From positions 943 through 43,076 of the forward strand of contig DYJM01000007.1 in assembly GCA_020723125.1 (NCBI GenBank): a DNA stretch of 42,134 nucleotides, given 5' to 3'. The stretch's first letter is position 1. Every line of letters starts with the position of its first letter. A program made the position numbers and the translations under genes. The stretch comes from Acidithiobacillus ferrivorans. Its GTDB lineage: Bacteria; Pseudomonadota; Gammaproteobacteria; Acidithiobacillales; Acidithiobacillaceae. Positions 1-8,324 of this stretch are shown piece by piece. The notes beneath the pieces are model-generated. The model did not search any database. It was not told the DNA's origin and saw only the letters and a list, made by a program, of their open reading frames with translations.

Positions 1-93
1 TTGAAAATTTCAGGCATAGTGATAAACCGTGTGCCCCCGCCATATTCACCTACAGAAACTACCCGGTGGTAGTTGGGATATGTAACTGCCCGT

Positions 94-618
94 TCAACGA
101 GCGGGCCGCAAATATCGCGCAATGCTTTGCCGCGCAGTGGCTTGCGCGATCAGTTCGTCATAATTCTCAACCCGATCACGAGCCCATGCGCTGGCATGCT
201 GCTCCGTTTGTTGAATGGTGTTTCGCGCGTATAAGCCTCTAAACTGCCAGATAGCCAACCAGAAACATACGGTGGCAACGCCTGCGTCAAGCAGCCTGGG
301 CATCATTGCCAGAGGAACCTGCATGAGCACAACATCCAGAATCACACAGAGAAGAAAAGCTGTAACTCCCAGACGCCATCTTCTGCTGCGCTTGGGAGCT
401 GTAGCACGCCCCAGTTCTCTGGCCAGGAGTGCCCGCCGCCATTCCGGGGGCTGTTGAGCCAGCGCCGGGGATAAAAATACCGCTCCGGTAATGGGGTCGT
501 GCACAGCACTCACATTATCCGCCAGCGAACTGTAAAAAACCGAGGCGTGCTCGTCCCCCAAACTATCACGCAAGACGGACAACTGGGGATCACGGCGCAG
601 CAAATCCTTTAGAGACAT
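94..618 (-). CDS. Membrane protein resembling an M48 peptidase without zinc ligands
   Basis: Not confidently assigned; 174 residues. The N-terminal half resembles the part of M48 metallopeptidases before the active site (a GAVFLSP strand, then a helix). Where HExxH is expected the sequence reads ARELGRAT, so the Glu is kept but both zinc-binding His are Arg. Two hydrophobic segments follow, at about residues 82-100 and 105-122. The tail (QTEQHASAWARD) resembles the region carrying the third M48 ligand. I chose the ATG at 616-618 because AGGAG lies 7 bases upstream. The frame stays open to 846, but that extension runs through two inverted repeats and has no convincing ribosome site. The gene follows parC after a 258-bp gap. 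It is probably a catalytically dead paralogue, though an unrelated membrane protein is possible. Confidence 0.6.
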   Translation of the reverse strand: MSLKDLLRRDPQLSVLRDSLGDEHASVFYSSLADNVSAVHDPITGAVFLSPALAQQPPEWRRALLARELGRATAPKRSRRWRLGVTAFLLCVILDVVLMQVPLAMMPRLLDAGVATVCFWLAIWQFRGLYARNTIQQTEQHASAWARDRVENYDELIAQATARQSIARYLRPAR

Positions 619-734
619 TATCAACTCCTGATTCAGCAAAAAACCTGCCGTTAACAGTCGGCATGCTGATGCATCAGCAAGAAGCATTCCAGTTGAGTCC
701 AAGAGCATTTCCAGCGGGGTATTCCATTGAGTGA

Positions 735-803
735 CCCTGAAAATGGCAGTTGGCCTGGAGGCGTTACCGCGACTCTGGCCTGCGCCAACTGCCATTTTCA
801 GGG
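735..803. repeat. 20-bp perfect inverted repeat, 29-base spacer
   Basis: The left arm, 735-754 (begins CCCTGAAAATGG), is exactly complementary to the right arm, 784-803 (ends CCATTTTCAGGG). The spacer is 755-783. The RNA would fold into a 20-bp stem on either strand. No T tract follows on either side, so it is not a standard intrinsic terminator. The arms contain GGCAGTTG, which also occurs in the dispersed repeat at 5286 and 42090, but the wider match is weak. Confidence 0.85.
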
Positions 804-836
804 CTGCGCCGGGCAGATGCTCCAGCCCGATAAGCT

Positions 837-870
837 GCACCAACATAATGCAAATGCACTATGTTGGTGC
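837..870. repeat. 11-bp inverted repeat directly after parC
   Basis: GCACCAACATA at 837-847 pairs perfectly with TATGTTGGTGC at 860-870 around a 12-base loop. It starts 6 bases beyond the parC stop codon. It could act in 3'-end formation or protection of the parE-parC mRNA. No T run follows on the minus strand, so intrinsic termination is doubtful. Confidence 0.7.
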
Positions 871-876
871 GCACCA

Positions 877-3198
877 TTAGCGCAATGAACGCCCCTTGCC
901 AGCCCGTCTACCTCGACATATCTCCAGGCGGTTTTTCCGAATAGTCCGCGGCAAAATTTGCTCTTCGGGCTGTATATAAAGGCGTTGCAAATACGCATGG
1001 GGGCCCAGCGTCATCAGCTTCACCCCCTTGCCTTTTGGCAGATTCTTGATTTCTGCAAGCGGAAATATCAGTCCGACATTGTCCGAGGACACGCACAGTA
1101 TTTCTGCAGAAAGATCGGGAACGGGCAGCAGCGGTAAAGGATGCTCGTCAGCATCCAGGGACAGAAAAGCCTTTCCGGCGCGATTGCGCCCGGTCATGTT
1201 TTCCAGTGCAGTGATAAAACCGTATGCAGCGCTGCCCGCTACCAGCCACAAACTGTCGGCCGGACCACAAGCCGCCGCCTGAAGGGAAGCTCCGGGCTGA
1301 AAATCTACCTGACTGGAGGCGGGAATCCCGTCGCCACGGCCACCGGGAATCTGACTGACCGGAATGGAATAGGCACGACCGGTTTGATCCAGCAATACCA
1401 GATGGTCCACGGAGCGTACTTCAAAAACCTGCAGGAGCTGGTCGCCTTCCTTGAAGTTCAGACTCTCCGTGGCGATACCGTGTCCGGCCCGACTGCGTAA
1501 CCAGCCCTTGCGAGATACGATGACCGTCACTGGCTCGTCGGTCACAGCGGCCACAATAGTCTGGGCAGATTTGCTGGTTATTGCGACATCGGCTTCCAGC
1601 AAAGTACGCCGGTCATCACCAAACTTCTGGGCATCGGCACGGATTTCCTCAACCAGCAAGGCTCTCAGGCGTTCTTCGTGCGCCAGCAGGCCAGCCAGAT
1701 AATCGGCTACATCCCGCTTGTCCTTGAGTTCCTTTTCCAGTTCAATGCCAGCCAGTCTGGCCAATTGCCGCAAACGGATCTCAAGAATGTCTTCGGCCTG
1801 AATTTCTGTCAGATCAAAGTGTTGGATGAGATCGATTTTGGGATCATCGGACTCCCGAATGACCCGGATAACGGCATCAATATCCAGAAGAACCCGGAGT
1901 CGTCCTTCAAGAATATGGATACGCGCCAGAGTCTTGTCCAGACGAAACTGGCTACGACGCCGAACCGTGCGCAGCCGGTAAGTCACCCACTGCCGCAAAA
2001 TGGTCGTCAGGGGCAGGCAGGGGGCGCGGCCTTCCAGGTCCAGCACGGTCAAATTGACGGACTGATTGGATTCCAGCGAAGTGCGCGCCAATAAATAGGT
2101 CATCAGTTGCTGGGGGTCCTGATTCCGGGAACGGGGTTCCACCACAATGCGCACCGCGTGATCCTTGCCGGACTCATCGCGCACCGTATCTATCTGGGAA
2201 AGCATGGCCGTTTTAGTGGACTGCTGCTCAGGCGTCAGGGCTTTTTTCTTGCCCTCACCTCTCGGCTGCGGATTGGAGAGATTTTCTATTTCCGAAAGCA
2301 CCTGTGCCGTGGACACGCCTGGAGGCAGTTCATGAATACTGATGCGCCACTCACCCCGCGCCAGCTTTTCCACTTCCCAGCGGGCCCGTACCCGAATGCT
2401 GCCCCGCCCCGACAAATAAGCTTCACGAATTTGTTCGGGCGGCGAAATAATCTGCCCTCCCCCCGGAAAATCCGGGCCGGGAATCTGCTCTAGAAGCGCC
2501 TCATCCGAGATCTGCGGATTCGCTGCCAACTGCGCACAAACAGCTGCCAGCTCGCGCAGATTATGGGGTGGAATTTCTGTCGCCATGCCGACGGCAATGC
2601 CCGAGGCACCATTCATCAACAAAAATGGCAGGCGCGCAGGAAGCGTCACCGGTTCTTCCAGGGTCCCATCATAATTACTGCGGAAATCGACGGTGCCCTC
2701 ATCAATTTCACCCAGCAACAACTCGGAGATGGGGGTCAGATTGGCTTCGGTGTAACGCATGGCTGCAGCCGAATCACCATCCAGAGAACCAAAATTACCC
2801 TGTCCATCCACCACGGGATAACGCAGGGTAAAATGCTGCGCCATGCGCACCATGGCATCATAGACGGAACTATCCCCATGGGGATGCCATTTACCAATGA
2901 CCTCACCCACCACCCGGGCAGATTTGACGTGCTTGGGAGATCGCTGCAGGCCCATATCACGCATGGCATATAAAATGCGTCTTTGCACCGGCTTTTGTCC
3001 GTCGGCAAGCGCCGGAATGGCACGCCCGGTCACGACGCTCATCGCATAGGCCAGATAGGCTTTGGCGGCATATTCCGCAAGAGGTGGCGACGGGTCCTCG
3101 GGGTTCCCCCCCTCTGCAGTCGGCAGCGGGGGCTCGTTTGGCGGGCTGGATGCCGGCTCAGGATTCAAGCCATCAAACAAGTCCAGGGTATTACTCAT
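877..3198 (-). CDS. parC: DNA topoisomerase IV subunit A
   Basis: Cuts and rejoins DNA in the ParC2-ParE2 complex that decatenates sister chromosomes. It is 773 residues, about the family length. The winged-helix region carries [10 protein letters not shown] (residues 105-114, the quinolone pocket, with no obvious resistance change) and the catalytic Tyr149 in [10 protein letters not shown] Pro/Glu-rich, probably disordered leader covers about residues 11-40. The ATG at 3198 has AGGAAGGAA at good spacing; an in-frame ATG at 3219 is worse placed. It follows parE by 38 bp, so the two are likely one operon. GyrA is the main alternative, but the parE neighbour and sequence favour ParC. Confidence 0.93.
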   Translation of the reverse strand: MSNTLDLFDGLNPEPASSPPNEPPLPTAEGGNPEDPSPPLAEYAAKAYLAYAMSVVTGRAIPALADGQKPVQRRILYAMRDMGLQRSPKHVKSARVVGEVIGKWHPHGDSSVYDAMVRMAQHFTLRYPVVDGQGNFGSLDGDSAAAMRYTEANLTPISELLLGEIDEGTVDFRSNYDGTLEEPVTLPARLPFLLMNGASGIAVGMATEIPPHNLRELAAVCAQLAANPQISDEALLEQIPGPDFPGGGQIISPPEQIREAYLSGRGSIRVRARWEVEKLARGEWRISIHELPPGVSTAQVLSEIENLSNPQPRGEGKKKALTPEQQSTKTAMLSQIDTVRDESGKDHAVRIVVEPRSRNQDPQQLMTYLLARTSLESNQSVNLTVLDLEGRAPCLPLTTILRQWVTYRLRTVRRRSQFRLDKTLARIHILEGRLRVLLDIDAVIRVIRESDDPKIDLIQHFDLTEIQAEDILEIRLRQLARLAGIELEKELKDKRDVADYLAGLLAHEERLRALLVEEIRADAQKFGDDRRTLLEADVAITSKSAQTIVAAVTDEPVTVIVSRKGWLRSRAGHGIATESLNFKEGDQLLQVFEVRSVDHLVLLDQTGRAYSIPVSQIPGGRGDGIPASSQVDFQPGASLQAAACGPADSLWLVAGSAAYGFITALENMTGRNRAGKAFLSLDADEHPLPLLPVPDLSAEILCVSSDNVGLIFPLAEIKNLPKGKGVKLMTLGPHAYLQRLYIQPEEQILPRTIRKNRLEICRGRRAGKGRSLR

Positions 3199-3236
3199 GT
3201 GGGATTCCTTCCTGAACATCTACCACAGTTATCTCC

Positions 3237-5207
3237 TCAAATATCCAGATCGGCCGTCCAGCCATCTCTTTCCATCCATTCCCGACGCCCGCCCGCCGAC
3301 TGTTTGCTCATGAGCAGACTGAAACGTTCATGGAGAGCAGTCTGCTCAGACAGAGACATGGTCAAGGGCACCAGAGACCGGGTGTCGGGACACATGGCGG
3401 TTTCCCAGAGTTGATCCGGATTCATCTCTCCCAGGCCCTTGAAACGCTGAACCGCAATAGCCGATTCCTTGACGCCTTCAGCACGAAGACGCTCAATGGC
3501 CACATCCCGCTCCGCTTCGTCTTCACAGTAAATCTTGCGGGCCTTGCCGCGCCAGGTAGTATCTACCCGATACAGGGGCGGCTTCACCACGAATACATGA
3601 CCACGTCTGAGCAGCGCTGGGAAATGGCGCAGAAACAGCGTTAAAATCAGCACCTGAATATGACTCCCATCTACATCGGCATCAGAGAGAATCATGATCT
3701 TGCCGTAGCGCAACCCCGCCAGCACCTGTTCGGGATCGGCATCAACGCCATGCGGCTCTATACCCAGGGCCACGGCCATATTGTGGACTTCCTGATTTTT
3801 GAAAATCAGGTCCGCATCCACCTCCCAGGTATTCAGCACCTTGCCCCGCAGCGGTAAAAGCGCCTGATATTCCTTATCACGCGCCGCCTTGGCTGAGCCT
3901 CCCGCCGAATCTCCTTCTACCAGAAACAGTTCATTGCGTTGAATGTCCTCGCTTTCGCAATCGGTCAGCTTGCCCGGCAAGGTCGCCAGGCCCGAACCCT
4001 TCTTGCGTTCGATTTTTTGCGCCGCACGACTGCGCAGTTGTGCGCTCTGAATGGCCTGCTCGACGATGGCCCTGCCCGCATCAGGATGACTGTTCAGCCA
4101 CAGTTCCAGAGGATCGCGAATGGTCTGCACCATGAGCTTGTAAGCATCGCGACTGGTGAGTTTGTCCTTGGTCTGCCCCTGAAACTGGGGGTCAAGAATC
4201 CGTGCAGAAAGCACCAATGCCATTTTGCCGGTGACATCATCCTGTACCAGCTTCACCTTGGCCGGCATCAGACTGTGATGTTCCATAAAGCTGCGCACGG
4301 CTTCAAAAACGCCGGCGCGGAAACCCGACTCATGGGTTCCACCATCGAGCGTGGGAATCAGATTGACGTAGGTTTCCGGACGTGGATTACCCTGGGCACT
4401 CCAGCACAAGGCCCAACTCGCCCCCTCTCCCTGAGCGAAACCATTACTATCATCGTGTTGATACATTTCACCTGCAAAAACCGGGGTAATGGGCTCTGTT
4501 TGCGCGAGCATTTCTTCCAGGTACTCCGCAAGGCCGGAATCATACTGCCAGACCAGCGCCTCCTGCTCCGGTAAATTCAGAATCACCTGCAGACCGGGCA
4601 GCAAAATAGCCTTGGCACGCAGTAAATGCGTCAACTCCCGGATGTTGACCCGGGCTGAATCAAAATACCGAGGGTCCGGCCACACCTGAACCCGAGTCCC
4701 ATGACGGCGGGCCTGACTGTTTTCAACGCGGATTAGTGGTTCCTGCAGGGCGCTGTCCACAAAGCTCAGGCGATAATGGCCATAACCGTTCCCTTGCGGA
4801 TCCCGGGTATGAATATCCACCAGCAAACGCTTGGACAGTGCATTGGTGACGGCTACACCTACTCCATGCAAACCGCCAGAAAAGCGGTAAGCCGAAGACT
4901 TGTCAGTCTTGTCGAATTTTCCCCCTGCATGCAGGGTAGTAAAGGCCAATTCTGCTGCAGGACGCGTCTCACCGGGAGGAATCCCTACCGGAATCCCCCG
5001 ACCATTGTCCTCGACGACGACCGAACCATCGCTGAGGACGGTGACTTCAATTCGCGTCGCATGTCCGGCCAGCGCTTCATCCGCAGAGTTGTCAATGAGT
5101 TCCTGAACCATATGGGTCGGACAGGTGGTACGCGTGTACATGCCCGGGCGTAAACGCACAGGCTCCAGGCCCTTGAGGACGGTGAATTGTTCAGCGCTAT
5201 AGTTCAA
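3237..5207 (-). CDS. parE: DNA topoisomerase IV subunit B
   Basis: The ATPase subunit of topoisomerase IV, 656 residues. GHKL ATPase motifs: ELIDNSADEA (about residues 37-46), DNGRGIP, and the lid SGGLHGVGVAVTNALS. The transducer carries GQTKDKLTS. The TOPRIM domain has EGDSAGGSAK and DADVDGSHI for metal binding, and RFKGLGEMNP lies near the C-terminus. The start codon is TTG (5205-5207), preceded by AAGGA about 10 bases upstream; no ATG or GTG is in a better place. It lies first in the parE-parC pair and is divergent from the glycosyltransferase at 5430. The 222-bp region between them must carry both promoters. Confidence 0.93.
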   Translation of the reverse strand: MNYSAEQFTVLKGLEPVRLRPGMYTRTTCPTHMVQELIDNSADEALAGHATRIEVTVLSDGSVVVEDNGRGIPVGIPPGETRPAAELAFTTLHAGGKFDKTDKSSAYRFSGGLHGVGVAVTNALSKRLLVDIHTRDPQGNGYGHYRLSFVDSALQEPLIRVENSQARRHGTRVQVWPDPRYFDSARVNIRELTHLLRAKAILLPGLQVILNLPEQEALVWQYDSGLAEYLEEMLAQTEPITPVFAGEMYQHDDSNGFAQGEGASWALCWSAQGNPRPETYVNLIPTLDGGTHESGFRAGVFEAVRSFMEHHSLMPAKVKLVQDDVTGKMALVLSARILDPQFQGQTKDKLTSRDAYKLMVQTIRDPLELWLNSHPDAGRAIVEQAIQSAQLRSRAAQKIERKKGSGLATLPGKLTDCESEDIQRNELFLVEGDSAGGSAKAARDKEYQALLPLRGKVLNTWEVDADLIFKNQEVHNMAVALGIEPHGVDADPEQVLAGLRYGKIMILSDADVDGSHIQVLILTLFLRHFPALLRRGHVFVVKPPLYRVDTTWRGKARKIYCEDEAERDVAIERLRAEGVKESAIAVQRFKGLGEMNPDQLWETAMCPDTRSLVPLTMSLSEQTALHERFSLLMSKQSAGGRREWMERDGWTADLDI

Positions 5208-5429
5208 GACAGTAGGATTCCTTGTGCATCGTGTCGCAAATTCTGCCCGGGATGGCTACCGGACCCATCATAAACGGATTCATCCAAAAACGGCAGTTGC
5301 CGTGGGTGCTTTGCAGCATCTCACCAGGATTCATCAAATTGTCATATTTCTCCATTATCATCATGGCGAGGTCAGGGAAAAAGCTGCAGAGCATCTTCGC
5401 CCTGTAAGTCATTCAGCAAACGGTAAGGC
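5208..5429. other. Divergent intergenic region with repeat copy
   Basis: 222 bp between parE (minus) and a glycosyltransferase (plus). It contains a 34-bp repeat copy at 5286-5319, flanked by the direct repeat GGATTCATC at 5276-5284 and 5327-5335. Small open frames on both strands overlap these elements and look like chance. A possible plus-strand -35 (TTGTCA, 5340-5345) has no convincing -10. Confidence 0.5.
5276..5335 (+). repeat. Dispersed palindromic repeat, copy A, with flanking 9-bp direct repeats
   Basis: The core at 5286-5319 contains two adjacent hairpins: ACGGCA/TGCCGT with a GT loop, and TGCT/AGCA around TTGC. Its first 27 bases are identical to 42090-42116, and its last 26 bases match 16176-16201 (opposite strand) with one mismatch. 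GGATTCATC occurs on both sides (5276-5284 and 5327-5335), enclosing 42 bases. This looks like a target-site duplication, although the enclosed ends do not form clear terminal inverted repeats. Confidence 0.75.
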
Positions 5430-6554
5430 ATGATAACAGGCAAACTCAGAATCGCTCTGATCACCGAGACTTACCCTCCAGAAATCAATGGAGTAGCGCT
5501 TACCTTGGGGAAGGCCGTCGAAGAACTCCGGACACGCGGTCACGAAGTTCAGGTCATTCGACCCCGCCAATCCGACGAGCCTGCCCAGGAAGGACTGGTG
5601 AAAGCATTCCCTCTGTTTTTTTATCCCCAGGTCAAATTGGGTTGGGCCCATTCAGGCTATCTGACTGACTGCTTGCTGGACTGGCGCAGTGAGGTGGTAC
5701 ACATTGCCACTGAAGGGCCTTTGGGTTATGCGGCACTCATTGCCGCCCGCAAACTGGGTTTGCCCGTCGTGACCAGCTTCCATACCAATTTCGATCAATA
5801 CTTTTCGTTTTATGGGATTCCTGCCCTACACCATGTAGCGCGCCTCTATTTACGCCATTTTCATAATGCAACCCGGCAAACGCTGGTACCCAGTCAGGGT
5901 ACTCTGCGGAGACTCCAAAAACAGGGGTTTCAGCGCCTGCAATTGTGGGGGCGCGGGGTGGATACGCAGCGCTTCAATCCGCAATGGCGTGATGCCCAAA
6001 TCCGCCAGGAACTGGAACTGGGGGATGAGGATTTGCTATTGCTTTATGTAGGACGTCTGGCGCGGGAAAAAAACCTGCCACCCCTGATTGCAGCCTTTCG
6101 CAAACTGAGCAGGAACCATCCCCGGGCTATCCTCGTTCTGGTTGGTGATGGCCCACTACGCGGTGAAATCGACCAGTACGCCAGCGAACGGATTTATTGT
6201 GCGGGCATGCAACGGGGCATGGATCTCGCCCGCTGGTACGCCAGCGCCGATTTGTTCTGCTTTCCATCCTGCAGTGAAACCTTCGGTAATGTGGTACTTG
6301 AAGCACAGGCCAGTGCCTTGCCCATCATCGCCTATGACTGTCCAGGCGTCTGCGAACAAGTCATTCATGGCGAACATGGTCTGCTGCTTCCGCGCAATAG
6401 CGATCTGGCAACCGCTATGCAAACACTCTATAGCAATCCCGCCGAACGCCAGCGTTTGGGCAAAGCCGGACGTCTGCGTGCGGAATCACAAAGCTGGGCG
6501 CGCAGCTTTGACATTCTCGAAGCCACTTATCAACAACAGCTTTCAGCTTGTTGA
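5430..6554 (+). CDS. GT4 family glycosyltransferase
   Basis: A GT-B fold retaining glycosyltransferase of 374 residues. The N-terminal domain opens with ETYPPEINGVALTL (13-26) and has SFHTNFDQYFSFYG (116-129), as in GDP-mannose-dependent mannosyltransferase-like enzymes. The C-terminal nucleotide-sugar domain has YVGRLAREKN (206-215), LVGDGPLRGE and the E-x7-E pair Glu283/Glu291 in SETFGNVVLEA. No signal peptide is seen, so it probably acts at the cytoplasmic membrane face on a lipid or polysaccharide acceptor. It is followed 15 bp later by a second GT4 gene. The sugar and acceptor cannot be told from sequence. Confidence 0.85.
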   Translation: MITGKLRIALITETYPPEINGVALTLGKAVEELRTRGHEVQVIRPRQSDEPAQEGLVKAFPLFFYPQVKLGWAHSGYLTDCLLDWRSEVVHIATEGPLGYAALIAARKLGLPVVTSFHTNFDQYFSFYGIPALHHVARLYLRHFHNATRQTLVPSQGTLRRLQKQGFQRLQLWGRGVDTQRFNPQWRDAQIRQELELGDEDLLLLYVGRLAREKNLPPLIAAFRKLSRNHPRAILVLVGDGPLRGEIDQYASERIYCAGMQRGMDLARWYASADLFCFPSCSETFGNVVLEAQASALPIIAYDCPGVCEQVIHGEHGLLLPRNSDLATAMQTLYSNPAERQRLGKAGRLRAESQSWARSFDILEATYQQQLSAC

Positions 6555-6569
6555 ATTTCTGGATATCCC

Positions 6570-7748
6570 ATGCGCATTCTCATGATTTCTGATACTTATT
6601 TTCCACGTATCAGCGGTGTCGGCACTTCCATTCGCAGCTTTCGCCAAGGTTTGGAATTACTTGGACACGAGGTAGATTTGCTGATTCCTGATTATGGCTC
6701 CCGCACAGCGGAAGCGCGCGGAATTTACCGTATTCCGGCACGAAAAATCCCTTTTTTCCCCGAAGAACGATTCATGCAGCCCCGCGCCTTATTGAAAATA
6801 AAATCCAGTCTCAGAGCGCGTCAGTACGATATCCTGCATATCCAGACTCCCTTTGTCGCCCATTATCTGGGTAATCATCTGGCACGAAGTTTGAATTTGC
6901 CAGTCATCAGTTCCTACCATACCTACTTTGAGGCATATCTTGGCCATTACTATGGAAAAATTCCAGGTCCGCTGCGCAAAGCCATGGCGCGCATTCCATC
7001 CCGTAAACAATGTGCCGCTGTCAACGGGTTAATTGTACCCTCCCAGGCCATGGCTGAAGTTCTCTGGAAATACGGTGTTCGTACCACAACCAGAGTCATT
7101 CCCACCGGCATACGGATTGAGCAGCAAATACGGGGCATGGATGATCGCCGGAATTTCCGTGCCCGCCACCATCTGGATCAGCAGCGCCCTGTCCTGTTGT
7201 ACGCAGGACGCATGGCTCCCGAAAAAAATATCGGTCTGCTTTTATCCATGTTAAAGCTACTCAGAGCGCAATTTCCCGATATTCTGTTGCTGCTGGTGGG
7301 CGACGGTCCTGCCCGGCCCCTCCTGGAAAAAGAGGTGCAATCAAGCCAGTTGGCGCAGAATGTCCGATTTTTGGGTTATCTTGATCATATTACTGAATTA
7401 CCCCAGGCGTATGCGGCCGCAGATCTGCTGGTTTTCGCATCGGAAACCGAAACACAGGGTATGGTATTGCTGGAAGCTCTTGCTGCTGGACTACCCATTG
7501 TTGCCGTCCCGGCCATGGGTGCAGCGGATGTTCTTCGCAGTGGTTTGGGCACCCGCTCAGCGCCTGCCGAAGCCAATGAATTTGCAAGGATATGCGCAGA
7601 AATTCTCGTCGATGGTAGTTTACGCCAACAACTATCCACTGAAGCCCGAAAGCTCGCCCAGGATTGGTCGGAAAGCGCCATGGTCGCAAAACTGGCGGAA
7701 TTTTACCAAGAGATCATTAGCGAAAACAGAACTACGCGAAATCCATAA
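6570..7748 (+). CDS. GT4 family glycosyltransferase, second of a pair
   Basis: 392 residues, same GT-B fold as its neighbour but clearly divergent. Motifs are ISDTYFPRISGVGTSI (6-21), SSYHTYFEAYLGHYYG (114-129), YAGRMAPEKN, LLVGDGPARP and the E-x7-E pair in SETETQGMVLLEA. The family includes diacylglycerol glucosyltransferases and mannosyltransferases, so glycolipid synthesis is a reasonable guess. It probably shares a transcript with the gene at 5430, and the two may act in sequence on one acceptor. ATG at 6570. A 7-bp hairpin (7750-7756/7770-7776) follows the stop directly but lacks a T run. Confidence 0.85.
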   Translation: MRILMISDTYFPRISGVGTSIRSFRQGLELLGHEVDLLIPDYGSRTAEARGIYRIPARKIPFFPEERFMQPRALLKIKSSLRARQYDILHIQTPFVAHYLGNHLARSLNLPVISSYHTYFEAYLGHYYGKIPGPLRKAMARIPSRKQCAAVNGLIVPSQAMAEVLWKYGVRTTTRVIPTGIRIEQQIRGMDDRRNFRARHHLDQQRPVLLYAGRMAPEKNIGLLLSMLKLLRAQFPDILLLLVGDGPARPLLEKEVQSSQLAQNVRFLGYLDHITELPQAYAAADLLVFASETETQGMVLLEALAAGLPIVAVPAMGAADVLRSGLGTRSAPAEANEFARICAEILVDGSLRQQLSTEARKLAQDWSESAMVAKLAEFYQEIISENRTTRNP

Positions 7749-8030
7749 GATCTGCACATTATTTCAACATGCAGATATTCAGTTTCAGTATCGCAATTGA
7801 GCACTGCCCATTTGCAGCTTACGGCAACACCAATACCTATGTTCCATTTTAATTTTTTCATGAAAGACTGCGTTACAAACAGTTTTTGTTGTCATTTCGG
7901 GAATATGCGGTCACTGTGAATCAGCTTTTGTCTGCTTTTCGTGCGCAAAACAGCAAGCTATACTGGGCGCGGAGAACATGTGCTGTTGCCCCACAGGCAG
8001 CCAGTGGATCCAATCACTACCGGAGAATAT
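7749..8030. other. Intergenic region before the DUF465 gene
   Basis: 282 bp, A/T-rich compared with its neighbours and without a supported gene. The hairpin ATCTGCA/TGCAGAT (7750-7776) sits just after the glycosyltransferase stop. TATACT at 7959-7964 could be a -10 for the gene at 8031, but no good -35 lies 16-18 bases upstream. No tRNA or other RNA gene was seen. Confidence 0.4.
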
Positions 8031-8270
8031 ATGAATACTGAACACCAAGACTTGAAAGCAGAGTTTCCTGAACTGGCTGAACGGATGGATCAGCTTCTGG
8101 CCGAGGAAGGCCATTTTGCCAGGCGCTATGAAGAGTTCAATGAACTGACCGCGCAAATTGAGCACATCGAGCGCAATGATGCGGCTAATGGTTCACAACG
8201 CCTGGAAGAAATGAAGAAAAAACGCCTGCTCCTGAAAGATGAAATCTATCGGATGCTCACCTCAGATTAA
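8031..8270 (+). CDS. DUF465/YdcH-like small protein
   Basis: 79 residues, highly charged and predicted almost wholly helical. It fits the YdcH/DUF465 family of short coiled-coil proteins by length, the Glu/Arg-rich pattern, and the FxxLxxxxxxLxxxIxxIE and LKKxRLxLKDEIYxML-like spacing. The family function is unknown. The ATG at 8031 has GGAGAA 5 bases upstream; an in-frame ATG at 7941 would add a non-conserved leader and is rejected. A strong bidirectional terminator lies just downstream at 8285-8324. Confidence 0.75.
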   Translation: MNTEHQDLKAEFPELAERMDQLLAEEGHFARRYEEFNELTAQIEHIERNDAANGSQRLEEMKKKRLLLKDEIYRMLTSD

Positions 8271-8284
8271 GCCTGCGCATACCC

Positions 8285-8324
8285 GAAGAAAAAAACGCCC
8301 ATCCTACTCGGGTGTTTTTTCTTC
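8285..8324. terminator. Bidirectional intrinsic terminator
   Basis: GAAGAAAAAAACGCCC at 8285-8300 pairs with GGGTGTTTTTTCTTC at 8310-8324 around a 9-base loop. GC pairs lie at the loop end, with A/T tracts on each side, so the hairpin ends in a T run on both strands. It serves the plus-strand DUF465 gene and overlaps the last codons of the convergent minus-strand phosphatase gene. Confidence 0.85.

Larger units (their letters stand above)
619..876. other. Gap after parC with two inverted repeats
   Basis: This 258-bp stretch separates parC from the M48-like gene. It holds two perfect inverted repeats (837-870 and 735-803) and the AGGAG ribosome site of the downstream gene. An in-frame extension of that gene runs through it, but I see no coding character. 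No clear promoter was found. Confidence 0.5.

Noticed and set aside
1..93. Left-edge hairpins as a terminator
   Set aside because: AACTACC/GGTAGTT at 57-74 forms a stem but has only a weak T stretch after it on the minus strand.
619..846. N-terminal extension of the M48-like protein to 846
   Set aside because: The start lies inside an inverted repeat and has no ribosome site, whereas the ATG at 618 has AGGAG.
5197..5412. Small minus-strand open frame upstream of parE
   Set aside because: It spans repeat copy A and its flanking direct repeats, overlaps the parE start, lacks a good ribosome site, and has no recognisable domain.
7941..8030. Earlier start for the DUF465 gene
   Set aside because: The extra 30 residues are not family-like, and GGAGAA is placed for the ATG at 8031.
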